From Pleurostoma richardsiae (taxonomy: Eukaryota; Ascomycota; Sordariomycetes; Calosphaeriales; Pleurostomataceae), in NCBI GenBank assembly GCA_030052745.1, contig JANBVO010000022.1, forward strand, positions 1 through 64,000: a DNA stretch of 64,000 nt, in the 5' to 3' direction. Positions 22,175 to 33,098 of this stretch are shown in pieces. Positions within the stretch are counted from its first letter, which is position 1. Each line of letters begins with the position of its first letter. The notes under the pieces are model-generated. The model was not told where the DNA came from. It ran no database searches and saw only the letters and a program-made list of their open reading frames with translations. The translations under genes were made by a program, and so were the position numbers.

Positions 22175-22811
22175 ATGCCAATTCCTACCCTTGAGCCCTC
22201 TTATTCCGCTGCTTTTCTTCGCCGCATCCCGGTGTTCTCATTCCCGTTTGCCTTCATTCTCCTACTTGCGCATGGTATCGCCGCCAATGCAAGTTTCCCC
22301 GCCCTTGGAATCATTCCCCTCGCCGCCTCTGCGAGCCTCAGTGCTTTAATCCTATATCGTGATCGAATCGTACAGCTGGGTTCTCCGGTGCAGACTTTGA
22401 CGGTGTCGAACATACTGGTGGCCGACGTCACTCTCGCGCTGCTCCAACTAGCACTTCTCATTCCCAGCTGGATAGCGCTGACGGATTATTGGCACCGGTC
22501 AAAGATCATCTTGGGTACATACGGGACTGTATTTATGATTGCCGACTGGTAAGCAGCAATGAGCCTTACCCTGGCAGATGTGGCACTACTACCCAAGACT
22601 AACGAGACTCTTCAGTGGGATACACACGTACTTCATCATAATGCAGGTGATACATCTCATCCTCGCTCAGAACTGCAACTGCGAGCACTGCCGGAGCGTC
22701 AGAAAGATGGGTGGTCTTTCCTCTATCGCATCCGAGTATGTTCCTCTTACAGAAAATGGCGAGCAGGGTGACAGAGAGATGGAGCTCGGGCCCAGGGCGC
22801 CCGGCGTCTAA
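22175..22811 (+). CDS. Small fungal membrane protein of unknown function
   Basis: Two exons, 22175-22548 and 22616-22811, joined in phase 2 by a GTAAGC...TTCAG intron, give 189 residues. At least four hydrophobic segments are visible: around FPFAFILLLAHGIAA, LGIIPLAASASLSALILY, ILVADVTLALLQLALLIP and, over the exon junction, IHTYFIIMQVIHLILAQ. After the last segment comes a cytoplasmic-looking tail with a Cys cluster (NCNCEHC) and an acidic end. No catalytic motif is recognised. The call rests on clean splicing and the membrane pattern; it resembles uncharacterised fungal four-TM proteins. The promoter carries the C22 run. Confidence 0.65.
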
Positions 22812-23484
22812 GATCTACTCTGTACAGACCTGTACTTACCTTGTTATTTTCCTCGCGGTCCATTCGCTTCCACTATCTTGCGTATTATCCCCAGCCGGAG
22901 GTTCTTCGAACCTGAACATCTGGTACTTCGAAGTTCCATAGTCCTTGACAGATGAGTGCCCGTCTGATTAGCTCGCATTTTGCACCATAGTACGAAGTCT
23001 ACACAGGGAGGCTGCCCGGACGTGTCTGAAGGTCGAAGAACTTCCTTGGGAGGTGGAATACAACCTGATTCACCATAACCGAGGTACGGGGTAGTTACAT
23101 TCCACAATTCACGATTTGTGTTGGCCACCTCTTGAAAAATAACCAATTGCTTCCTGAGCGAGGAAGTGGAGAGCGTTGGTCCCTGCATAAAGTGCACAGA
23201 AATGGGTAGGCTAAGAAATAACGCCATCGGCGCTAACTTTTCAACACAGCCCTTATCTATTACTATAGACCGCTGGCAGACAACTTCTTATGTCAACGCC
23301 CGATCTACCCGCTCGTCAGTGACATTACCAGTCGAGCCGACTCTTTGCTTCTGGGAAGTTAGCTCAAAAGTGTGCTCCTTGAGCCTTGACTGCCACACCT
23401 TAGCCTTGTTGGGCCGCCATCAATTGAGGCCCCGTTGGGTTACTCCTTCGGATCGGTGTCAGCGATCCTTCTTGTCTGGAAGCT
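22812..23484. other. Intergenic region, no supported gene
   Basis: A 127-codon minus frame (22844-23227) has no recognisable domain and overlaps frames on the other strand. I treat it as chance. Confidence 0.45.
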
Positions 23485-25055
23485 ATGCCTCTGGCTAGGA
23501 GAGTTGCCGTCATCGGTGCCGGCCCAGCCGGAGCTATCACTATCGATGCGCTCGCTAAAGAGAAAACGTTTGACATTATTCGGGTCTTTGAACGCCGGGA
23601 AGGCCCTGGCGGATGTTGGTAGGGCCTCGCTCGTCCCCAAAACCCAACGGCGGTTGGAGTGCCTTGTGTTGACTGTGACCAGGATTGGGGACACTTCGCC
23701 GGCTCCCCTGATATCGAACTTCGCGACTTTGGGTAGCCGGACCGCCGATGACCCGGTTCCTGTACCGAACGAGTTGCCCGCACAGACTCCCAAGCTCACA
23801 CTGCCACGGTATGCGGAGTCGTCTATTTATCCATATCTGGAAACGAATGTGGACGCATCGGCCATGGAGTTCAGTCAGGAGCCATTCCCCGAGGACAAAA
23901 CGTCCCGGTCAGTTGCTCTCCATGGGCAGGACACCCCCTTTCGCCACTGGAGCGTAGTACGAAGGTACATTCAAGGCCTCGTGAAGCGGAATGGATATCA
24001 GGACCTGATATCGTACGAGACGACAGTTGAAAGGGTAGAGAAGGTGGACAACCAATGGAGGCTGACTCTCAGGAAGGCCGGAAAAGAGAGTGACTACTGG
24101 TGGGTGGAGTGGTTTGACGCTGTTGTGGTAGCGAGCGGGCATTATTCCGTTCCATACGTGCCCCCCATTGAGGGCTTGGAGCAGTTCGAGAAGAGCCGCC
24201 CTGGGAGTGTCCTACACAGTAAACATTATCGAGGGAGAGACTACTTTGGCGGAAAGGTAAGTGAATCGTTACTCTCCCCTCTATTGGGGCAGTTTTGCTG
24301 ACGTGATCCAACAGAAGGTCGTCGTCGTAGGAGGGTCTGTCTCGGCTGCCGACATTGCCTACGATCTCGTAAACTCAACGAGCCACCCCATCTACGCTGT
24401 TGTTAATGGCCACAGGATTAACATATATTTTGGCGACGAAGCATTCAACCACCCTAGGATTGCTAGGAAGCCGTCTATATCCAGGATTATTGGGCGAACA
24501 GTCTATTTCGCCGACGGCTCTTCTGCCGAAGATGTCGATAATATCATCTTCGGGACTGGGTACACCTGGACTCTGCCCTTCCTATCTTCCGTCAAGGTCC
24601 GGAATAATCGAGTACCAGGACTCTATCTACATGTTATCTACCAGGCAGATCCGACCCTGCTGTTTGTTGGTGCTGTCGGGGCAGGCTTGACGTTCAAGAT
24701 CTTCGAGTGGCAGGCTGTGCTAGCAGCCCGTGTCCTAGCGGGAAGGACGTTTTTGCCACCCCTTTCGGAACAGCAGCGATGGGAAGCTGAGCGAGTTGCC
24801 GCCAAGGGCGATGGGGCCGGATTCACATTGGTGCATCCCGACTTTGAAGACTACTTTGAGGAGGTCCGGGCTCTTGCAGGAGACGGTGAAAATGGCCTCG
24901 GTCGACGGCTACCTTCATTCAAGAGGGAATGGTTCAAGGCATTCATGGACGGCCACGACAGACGGAAGAACATGTGGCTAAGACTCAACAGGGCTGCGAG
25001 GGAAGAATCAGGTCAGTTGGAGGGCCAAGATAGTGAGACTTACTCCAACCTTTAA
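23485..25055 (+). CDS. Flavin-containing monooxygenase (dimethylaniline monooxygenase type)
   Basis: Three exons, 23485-23618, 23683-24256 and 24315-25055, give 482 residues in consistent phase. The FAD-binding GAGPAG lies at residues 11-16 in RRVAVIGAGPAG. The FMO-type linker follows: VASGHYSVPYVPPIEG and SVLHSKHYRGRDYF. The NADPH-binding glycine motif GGSVSA comes straight after the second intron, and the C-terminal FGTGY motif is present. The family inserts one oxygen from O2 into soft nucleophiles, or acts on ketones, using NADPH; the substrate is unknown. ATG 23485 directly precedes the FAD motif as is usual. It stands beside a metallo-hydrolase-like gene and, further on, a dead O-methyltransferase, a set that might be remains of a tailoring cluster. 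Confidence 0.9.
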
Positions 25056-25229
25056 GCTAAGCACGGCTAGAATATGGTTGCTGATCTCAGCAAAGAGAGT
25101 AAGTTGTAATCGTGGTGTACAGACTCTTGGTTTGTCACAAAAGCCGGATTAAGGGCGTCTGTAGCAAGAGGAAATAGTCCGTAATTGATCAGGTTCGGCG
25201 ATAAAAGAAAGCTACTCCTGCAGGCATCA

Positions 25230-26378
25230 TTATAACGAATAGGTTGTGCCTCCGAAGCAAGGAACCATGCGCGTAGGTAAGTGTTGGTTGATCAGGTATT
25301 TGAAAGCCCACCCAGTGCAATGCCCAGGCATCAGAATTTGGGAATCTAGTAGTTTTAAGTCCTCAATGGATTGCTGCATCTTCTGCATATCGGCGTCGGC
25401 CAAGTGGTAGCCACCAACAATAACGTAGATAGGTGCATTGCCACCGAGCTCCTGGGCATGTTTGGCAATATTGATGAGCCCAGTGTAGCTACATCCTGTG
25501 AAGATGACCAGCCCCTTGTCTTTGGAAAATCTGGTCATTATTCTCCTTCATAGGTGTTAAAAATCTGTGGCCTACCTCTAATGTTATAAATGACCAACCG
25601 CTTTTCTAGAATAAGTTCATCAGGTTCCCAGGCTTCGTTTTCCTCGCTAAAGCGGATGCCACCTTGAGTTCCTGTTTCGCAACTGGTCTGTCTAGAAATT
25701 GGGCCTGAAATGAGGAATGTATCGTCCAAGACCGTGTACGTGTCCTTGCTCTGCAGTAAAATCGCTCCGGCTGCCTCGATCTCGGCGAATGTTGGGTCAG
25801 CCTCTAATAAGATTGGTTCTTTCCGGGGTGTCTTAATACCGCGAAATGCCGGCTGGTCGGGATGCACATCCACCACGGCTGTCTCGCCACAGGTGGACTT
25901 CTTCTGGGCTTGAATCATTTGAATCGCGCGTAACAAGTCACCAGAGTGATCCCGATGCCAATGCGACAAAGCTATGTGTTCTACTCTCCCGACATCAAGA
26001 CCCAATGGTGATGCATTGTGCTCCCAGATGTCCTCTTCGGGCCCAGCATCAAATAGGAGGGTGCGAGACTACTGTCCTCCTGTCACAGTCTGCCAGCGGC
26101 ATGAGTAGATACGATCGAGAAGAGAACGGAGCGGTAGCCAACTCACTATCACAAACGAGAATACGTGAGCCTCACAACACAGCCTATCGATCCTCATCTG
26201 TTGTTTCGCACCGCCGCATTAGCAGCTGGAGGATAGCAAAACTGAGGGAACTCCCATCCATGAACGAGCCGCGATGCTTGACGCCTCCATCAGGACTACG
26301 AGAGATGGGATTGATCTCATCGTCGACGAGAATCACAATCTCGACATAGTCGACAACTTCCAAAACGTGGGCCGCCAT
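25230..26378 (-). CDS. Metallo-beta-lactamase-fold protein, possibly degenerating
   Basis: The recognisable exons are about 26378-26200 (ILVDDEINPISRSPDGGV), one with LCCEAHVFSF (about 26155-26115), 26053-25576 and 25520-25230. The third carries TLLFDAGPEEDIWEHNASPL and the metal motif HWHRDH. The last intron is 55 nt, joining NIR to DKGLVIFTGCSYTGL. The C-terminal PGHCTGW motif matches fungal and archaeal proteins annotated near the dihydropterin-phosphate synthase-like MBL group. Two oddities are seen. The expected GCSH metal-binding His reads GCSY here. The join between the first and second exons needs an unclear splice, because the frame shifts by one without a good donor. The product would be a cytoplasmic hydrolase or an inactive relative. 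The fold is firm; gene integrity is not. Confidence 0.7.
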
Positions 26379-27061
26379 ACTCGCAAACCAAAGGGGCCAC
26401 CCTGACTAGAGTGAGTCTCGTGCGTACAAAAGAAAAAAAGTCAGCGATGCAGTATTCAGCAATGTTGGAAGATAATCTGGATACAATATATATACATATT
26501 CACGACTAGCCTGCTTCTGAATGTCGTACAGGGGTTTCCATAGCATATCGTCCCTCCTACAGGCACCGACCGGTGTTGGTGTTGTGCTCGTATCAAGTTT
26601 CTACAAATATTAGTCATTGTTCTTACATTGCGGGATTCTGCACGGAATCTCGGCTCTCATAGTATTATCTTATATTCCGCGTCTGGCCTGCAGGCACCGG
26701 CCCGTACACTTTGCTCTGCTTTGCTGAATACTGATATGAACCCGACAAACGAGTCAAAGGAGCAGCGGCTTAAGAGTACACACTACATCTTACTTTCCTC
26801 CGCCTGAGTGTGCCACAAGTTGCGGGCGTGATAAAAAGCTCGGATACAGAAATTCATGCGGCACGACAGATCGGGGACACCTCCTTACTCACTCGTGTCA
26901 TCCGAGCTGCGGAAACCAGACGAAGGGAAAGGGGGTGCGCGTCTTTAGCAACAGCACGTTACTACTAGCCTCTCCTATCTTCTTACTACTATTTACACCA
27001 TCATTTGAACATAGGTTGGCAGGTTTGAGTCATCTATGCATTCGTCATTCAGCTTACTGTC
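26379..27061. other. Intergenic region, no supported gene
   Basis: Upstream DNA of the MBL-fold gene and 3' flank of the PLC-like gene; AT-rich near 26460-26500. Nothing recognised. Confidence 0.5.
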
Positions 27062-28480
27062 CTAACCGAGTCGTTGACGGCTTAGCTGGACTGCTATGTC
27101 AGCCGTGGCTCCGTCAAAGAAGTCATTCATGACCACCACCATTTCTTGCTGACCGCAAGTTTTGAGCACGTTGTCCCTGACCCACGGCAGAATCTTCGAA
27201 TCGCACAAAGCCTTAGTTGCAAGCAAGCAGCTTGTCGTCGCGCTGGCGGAGAGCACACTATATGCGACAGCGTCCGGGATGTTTGACGCGGTAGCCTGAC
27301 ATTGGATATTGATGAAGGCCTTGCCGGCAGCGTTTTGCGGCGTCAGCGTGCCTGCGAAAGCTGCGATGATGCTATCCCCATTGAGAGTGGCGTTCCCGGG
27401 GTCTGTGTACGTCGACAAGGAGTCGACGTTGGACATAACGATCAACCTCTTGCGGTCCCTACGGAGCTGCCCGATGGTGGCGTTGCGCAGGTCGTCGAGG
27501 TTCCCGGCGATGATGCTCCCGTCCGACAACCGCAAGGCATCTTCCAGGTAGGCCCCGAGCTCCTGGTCCGATGGGTTAGCACACTCGGCCGGCACACCAT
27601 CCCAGCGCAACTGAACGATGACGATCTCCGTCGGCTGTGCAACGAGAAACTGCACCACGTCATGGAGGAACTGCTCGTAGCTCATACCGGGAATAGCGCC
27701 ATGCTGAAAGTAGAGCTTGTCCGGGAAAGGGAGCACTGGAAGTACGATTTTGTGGCAGTGTGCTGGCCGGAACTCGAAGTAGCGAGCCCCTATCTGAAGA
27801 ATTGTGTTGAGGCTGTCCTTCTGCGTGATGGCCAGGCTTGCGACGATATTGGGCGCGATTAGAGCAATGGCCGGGCCAGAGATCTTGTCGGCGATCTGGC
27901 TCACGAGCCTATTGTCGTTGATAAGGTGCGTGACAACGGCGCCACCAGCCCGCGTCAGGACGGCGTTGCAGCTCTGCAAGGTGTTCATGCCGACGTCGTG
28001 GGCTGCAGGGACTACCAGGCTCGTCAGGCGCTTCTCCTCACCACGCGAGCCCACTGGGGCTACCATGCCCATCCAGCCGCTGTAGTTCGGGACTACCGCT
28101 ATGTAGCACTGGTGGCGTTCCGGAAGCCCCTTTGCCCCGTGGCCGGCCTCATAGAAGCCATAGGTGACTATGACATCGGATCCGTGCAGCACTGCCGGTG
28201 TGTTGGCGATGGTGTCCATCGTGCCGTCGGACGCGTCGCCGGTGAGGGCGTTCACGTCGATCGACTGCTCGGTGACCATAACCCCATTCTGTAGGACTTT
28301 GAATGAGAACTTGCCGGTCTTGTCAAAAAGGCTGGAGATGTTTTTCGACTCGACTTCCAGGTCCTCATTCCTGAAGACGCGGAGCTCGTTCCGCACAACC
28401 GTCTGCTTAGGCACGGACAACTCTATAGAGCAACCCGGCACGGCAATGTACGTATAGCACTGCACCCCTTTGCTCGGCAT
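27062..28480 (-). CDS. PLC-like phosphodiesterase (PI-PLC X-type TIM barrel)
   Basis: Intronless, 472 residues, with no signal peptide or membrane segment. A beta-rich N-terminal region (1-150), perhaps a C2-like or lectin-like module, precedes the barrel. The PLC X-like entry is VVPAAHDVGM with H161. ILQIGARYFEFRP (R233, E236) and LYFQHGAIPGMSYEQFLHDV (H260) then match the GIRYFDLR and second-His regions of bacterial-type PI-PLC and GDPD relatives. EIVIVQLRW and KRLIVMSNV give later barrel strands. The reaction would be cleavage of a phosphodiester such as phosphatidylinositol, but substrate and activity are inferred from fold. Homologues are common in filamentous ascomycetes as PLC-like phosphodiesterases. 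It is a complete gene with a clean start and stop. Confidence 0.8.
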   Translation of the reverse strand: MPSKGVQCYTYIAVPGCSIELSVPKQTVVRNELRVFRNEDLEVESKNISSLFDKTGKFSFKVLQNGVMVTEQSIDVNALTGDASDGTMDTIANTPAVLHGSDVIVTYGFYEAGHGAKGLPERHQCYIAVVPNYSGWMGMVAPVGSRGEEKRLTSLVVPAAHDVGMNTLQSCNAVLTRAGGAVVTHLINDNRLVSQIADKISGPAIALIAPNIVASLAITQKDSLNTILQIGARYFEFRPAHCHKIVLPVLPFPDKLYFQHGAIPGMSYEQFLHDVVQFLVAQPTEIVIVQLRWDGVPAECANPSDQELGAYLEDALRLSDGSIIAGNLDDLRNATIGQLRRDRKRLIVMSNVDSLSTYTDPGNATLNGDSIIAAFAGTLTPQNAAGKAFINIQCQATASNIPDAVAYSVLSASATTSCLLATKALCDSKILPWVRDNVLKTCGQQEMVVVMNDFFDGATADIAVQLSRQRLG

Positions 28481-28968
28481 TTTCCTTTTCTCGAGTGTTA
28501 CTGCGACCTGTACGCAGAGTTTCTCAGGCGCTTCTTGCGGCGGAAGTGGTGTTTCGCTGAGGGGTGAGGTTGGGGAGTGGAGAAGCGACCAGGGGCAGTG
28601 TTGAACGCGGTCGTGAATTATTAAATCCCTTGTGCTGCGCTCAGTTGCATCAGCTGGACTTTTGTGGCTGCGCAGTCTTGGCTTGCTTTCGTGACGTTAT
28701 TCGTCCACTGTTTCTCCCCCGTAGGGTACAACCCCGTGTATTAGCTGTGGGGAGCGCCACTGCCAAGCTCCTGGTCGTCTCCCGACTCAGGTTGGTGTCC
28801 AGCGAAACGTTGTGCAGGGGGAATAGGTTCTCCTCTTCGCTGCCCTGGTTTCAGGATCAAAGGAGGCTAAGTTTCGTTCATATCTCCAGCTACATTGTTA
28901 TACGTACGGGTGCCATTGTGGCATGAACCGTCCCTAAAGGCAGATATTACCGCGTCATCTCTCAACGA
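28481..28968. other. Intergenic region, no supported gene
   Basis: A 120-codon plus frame at 28564-28926 has no domain and no neighbours in frame. I see nothing else. Confidence 0.5.
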
Positions 28969-30551
28969 TTAAGACTGCAACCTCCCCTCCACACAAGCCA
29001 CAGGCACACCTGCGACCTTCCACACAGTGACGAGCTCAACACCGGCGGCCTGAAACATATTCCGAAAGCCTTCTTCTGTCCGCTCTTTGCCCCCCATTGT
29101 CATGACGGCCTGGTCTAAGACGGCTTCAGGGAAGTCTGCCTCGCCTACGCGCGGTGGGAGGACCATCTCGCAGACAAGAATACGAGACTGTGCTGACATA
29201 GCCTTTGCAAGATTGGTGAGGACGCCGACGCCGACAGCGTCGGCATAGTCGTGTAGTATCATTCGCACGAAATAAGCCTTGGCTCCTCGATTCCCATCAG
29301 ATGATCAGCTGCATAAGTGCCATAAGAAGGACAATCGAAACCTTTAATGGGTTGTTCCTGCATGAAGTCATGCGCTAAATACCTAGCGCCGGGAGGTAGC
29401 AGACCGTTGTCTTTGGCCATTTTGATCACGTCAGGTCTGTCTTGGAGCATGCATTTCCTTGCCACGAGATTAGGATGAGCCTCAAGTATCTTCCTCAAGA
29501 CAGCACCATGACCACCACCGACATCAACTAGTTCCAAGATGCCATTTTTGTCGTCCTCCGGCGAGTTCTTCAACATATCGAAGTCAAAGTGCCTACAACG
29601 GGAATGGCGACGTCGATCCCGGACATGCCGATCTGAAACGTCTGCAATTTCTCAGGATCCTTAGCCATGATAGCCCATACTAGCGTCCCCTCTTGCTTGT
29701 GGGTGAACGTGTATGGGTTATGCAGAGGATCATCTGGCTCTCTGACATGTTCTAGCTGCTTCTGGGCAACGAGGTAGTCGTCAAAGTTGTGCATGTTTTT
29801 GAACCACTCATCGTACCTGATTAATATCTTCAGTAGAAGTCTTTGTGCCGATTCTCGCTTCATAAGTCCCACGCGGCTGCGTTTTCACTCATGTGGCCAA
29901 AAACAGATGTCCTGGGCTCGGTTTATCAAGGACATAAGCTAGAGAGAACTTGGTATGCATGTAGTCACCTCCATCTGGACGACTCTGGTCAAGGAATCCA
30001 GATGCGACTAAGATCATGGATTAATTAAATCCCGCACTGAACAATGAAGCGTTACCCGGAGAGCTCGAAGAGATCGTCATACCCAGGATTCGCCCCATGC
30101 GCTCTAAGAAAACCCGCGTTTTAGCGAAGAACATCTTTGTCTGTGCGCATATTAAAGACGGACCTAAGAGGGAATCCTGCACGCCCGTAGCGTCCGACAG
30201 GTCTTGTAGCGAAATGGATCCCGTCTCGGGGGATGGCCTCTAGCACCTTGAGTCTCATGAACGTCCTAATGGCGACTAGCTCGGCAATCTAAGCAGTTGT
30301 ACTATCAGCACGGATACGTGTTCATAGCCGGTATCCGGTAGTTGCAATTGGTGGGTAGGACGAACATTGAGGCCATGTTAGTTCGGAATCTGATCCGGCG
30401 TGATCAATGCTCGGATCAAGTGCTTGGCCTTGGAGATAATCTCTGTGCGGGAGAAATATCCGTGCAGGCTGGGTGAATCGGAATATGCTTGGGAGGCCCT
30501 CGACAGGCCGCTAACGAGGCCTTCGACCTCACTCTGAGTGGGCAGCGCCAT
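28969..30551 (-). pseudogene. O-methyltransferase pseudogene (plant/fungal SAM-OMT family)
   Basis: Family blocks run in order on the minus strand: an N-terminal helix region (30551-30361), dimerisation domain IAELVAIRTFMRLKVLEAIP (about 30294-30235), HTKFSLAYVLDKPSPGHLF (about 29960-29900), the middle helix region (29830-29600), SAM motif ELVDVGGGHGAV (about 29540), and MILHDYADA to the C-terminus at 28969. At least three lesions break it. TAA at 30380-30378 stands where the family has Tyr in PN-Y-HGLN. TGA at 29891-29889 occurs where an exon should splice. A one-base loss near 29591 separates IPVVG from HFDFDMLKNSP. Other introns still fit (for example GTTTCG...GAG joining KG to AKAYF). Such enzymes methylate hydroxyls of aromatic metabolites. 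Sequencing error could explain one lesion but hardly three. Confidence 0.8.
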
Positions 30552-31332
30552 GTCAACGAAACTAGAATGAGGTTTGTTGCCGTAGCTGGAATGCAGATAT
30601 GCAGTGACTTTATAAACCCCCGAAGGTGTCCACTGCCCGGCCGACTCCCTCGAGAGTTTTCAGACCCCGCTCTAACGAATTTCCGTGCAGATGCAGGACG
30701 AGCTGCACACCAATCGGCTTCCCAAAAGATCTTGGGCCTCGGCACCAGATCGAGCAGAAGTACGTCTTCAAGCGTGGGGTCAGTCACTTGCTGCTACGTG
30801 ACGCTCCACGCTCGTCAACGTAACCTACGTGAGTCGTTTTCTAGAAAATCCACCGGTTGAGGTTCGGTCTGGCATATGGATGGAGGTTGTCCGGGAGGGT
30901 CTTGTTCAAAGCTGCTCTAGAAGCAACCCGATAAATAAGCTCGAACAAGTCACACACATTTTACACTGTTTCTCAGTCAAAGTTCACCTAAGGGATAACA
31001 TACCTGCCTCAGCTAGCTAATAGGACAAGAGGCACGAGGATTTCTTTACTTTCTACTTTTCTCAGTACTTATTAATCTGACTCTCTACTTAGCCCGCATT
31101 TCCCTATCAAATCCAAAATGCTCCAAATTAATGAGAGGATCGTAAGCTTATGGGGATAGTTTGAACAAAGTCGACTAAATAATTCATACACCAACTATAT
31201 ATTTTATCTTCTCTTACGATAGTGACTTCTCGAGATCTTGTCTGTATCGTGTTATTGCACCCGAGCCGGTATGTTGTGTCCCCCGGGTCGCCAACATAGC
31301 GTGTGCTAAGCTCCCTCGGCACTGTGGACAAC
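30552..31332. other. Intergenic region upstream of the tRNA, no supported gene
   Basis: Short frames only. Nothing recognised apart from AT-rich sequence around 30960-31150. Confidence 0.5.
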
Positions 31333-31404
31333 GGTTGCGTGGCCCAATGGCAAGGCGTCTGACTTCGAATCAGAAGATTGTGGGTTCGACCCCCATCGTG
31401 ATCA
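31333..31404 (+). tRNA. tRNA-Arg (anticodon UCG)
   Basis: The 72-nt cloverleaf has acceptor strands GGTTGCG/CGTGATC with A as discriminator base, D stem GCC/GGC, and anticodon stem TCTGA/TCAGA around loop CTTCGAA (anticodon TCG, no intron). The T arm is GTGGG-TTCGACC-CCCAT. Internal promoters fit: A box TGGCCCAATGG and B box GGTTCGACCCC. The acceptor stem has three G-T wobble pairs, weaker than usual, so it may be a minor or ageing copy. A T run follows at 31413. Confidence 0.85.
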
Positions 31405-31412
31405 AAATTCTG

Positions 31413-31418
31413 TTTTTT
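31413..31418 (+). terminator. RNA polymerase III terminator of the tRNA
   Basis: Six T residues begin 9 nt after the tRNA 3' end, the normal Pol III stop signal. Confidence 0.7.
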
Positions 31419-33098
31419 GTATATACTGCTCTGTAAATTTTTTTCCCCTTCCCTTCTCTCTCTTTCGGCTTCACGACAGTAGATTGTTTTTGACTTATTT
31501 TTGGTGTAGCCACATATAAGCTGCGGCACTCAAGACTCCAAAATGTACCGATTACTCTCTACTCGTCATTCCAATGCAGGTCTCGATTTGAAGTTAGCAC
31601 TTGCTTGCATCCAGTTTCGGCTCTTGGTCGGTCACGAGACCACCCAGAATCCATCCATTGATACCCTCATCTCGTTGTGCCTGGCGCGCCATTAATCGGA
31701 GAATGAAACCCCGACGTTATAGACTTTCACTCAGGTGATTTATCAGCCGCTTCTCCCTATCTGTCGCCCTCCAAGAGGAGGCTCAGAACTAGCGTCGAGA
31801 AAATGATAACACCCCGTTCATCATGGTTAACCGAATCCATCGATGAGCGAGACTGGAGGTCCAGCAGAGAGTTAGCAGCCGAAAAGGTGACCTACATTAA
31901 GCAGAACGTCGGATATTTCCTACAACAAGCTAAGGACTTAATTGAGAATGTGCTTAGACTAAGGTGTGATGTGCGAGTTTGATCATGACGTAGTAAATTG
32001 TAAGGTATAACAGTTCGATTCTCTATTTCAGTTATTCCAAGCTGTAGTAGTGGCCTTTATTATAAGCCGTCAAGGTCGACAGCTACAGAGTCTCGCGTGC
32101 GAGGGATATTCCTTTTTGTGTAATAGTATGATGTATCCCACATCGTTCCGCCAACCCGTGGACGCCCACAATATTTCCAGAGAGTAAGACAAATTAGGGA
32201 TGAGGGAATCGTACTTAAGCGCGTCCGTCGTACGGGTAATGGGACATGGTAACCACGTGGGAGACCCTCATTTGGAGATTGAGACACGGGCTACTTCCAA
32301 CCCATGGCTCGAATAGTTAAAGCCTTCTACGAAAAGCCCGGAAATGTGATCTGGTCCGCATCATGTAGTAGCTATTGCGGTTAGTCCCAATCTTGCTTCC
32401 CACGCTTCATTTGGTGTCTCCAGCGACGTGTTCAGCCATACTCTCAAGGCGGGCCAATAAGTAGGTCTTCTCCCGTATGCCGTTTAGTTACACCCGGCTT
32501 CGGCAATGAGGGGCTCTATGACCAATCTAATACACACAGCATCAAGTAGGACAGCACCATCGCAAAGTTCAAAAGAAGCAACAATTCTTCGTTGAGCAGT
32601 ACCTAAGCTTTACTGCGTCGCGCCATGATGGCTCTAATACATAAGTTGGATAGGAGGCTGATGTTGGCGGAGAACCTCGCTGGCACGCACGAACTACAAA
32701 CCACAAATGGCGCCTGGGTCAAAATGAAGAACCACAGCGAGAGGGACTGTCTGGGTGAAATCTTCACTGATGAACGGCTCTTCTATGTTATCTACGGCAA
32801 TCTGGTGTCTTAGAATGGCACGCCAAAAACCCCGCTGCGGCGACTGCATGATGAGCATTCCCCGTATACCGTGATGATCATGGCTACAATGGTAAACTCG
32901 AATTGTTTTTAAGATTCTTCGACATCCCAATCGAAACAACAGAGGGGCAGTGGCGAACGCGCAAAAGAGGCCATCAGGTATCTAACAACCCCAGCAAATC
33001 TTCATCTTAGGCTGAGCGGACTTCGAGTTCTCCTCTCGACTCCCAGACGGTGAAGTACAGACAGATAGACTTTCTACTCTCTTCCAGAACGTCGAGAT
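31419..33098. other. 1.7 kb intergenic region, no supported gene
   Basis: Only short frames (60-80 codons) without domains on either strand. No RIP-like composition and no repeat recognised. Confidence 0.5.

Noticed and set aside
8830-30551. A complete secondary-metabolite gene cluster
   Set aside because: Methyltransferase, transporter, regulator and monooxygenase are present, but there is no PKS, NRPS, terpene synthase or prenyltransferase, and one tailoring gene is dead.
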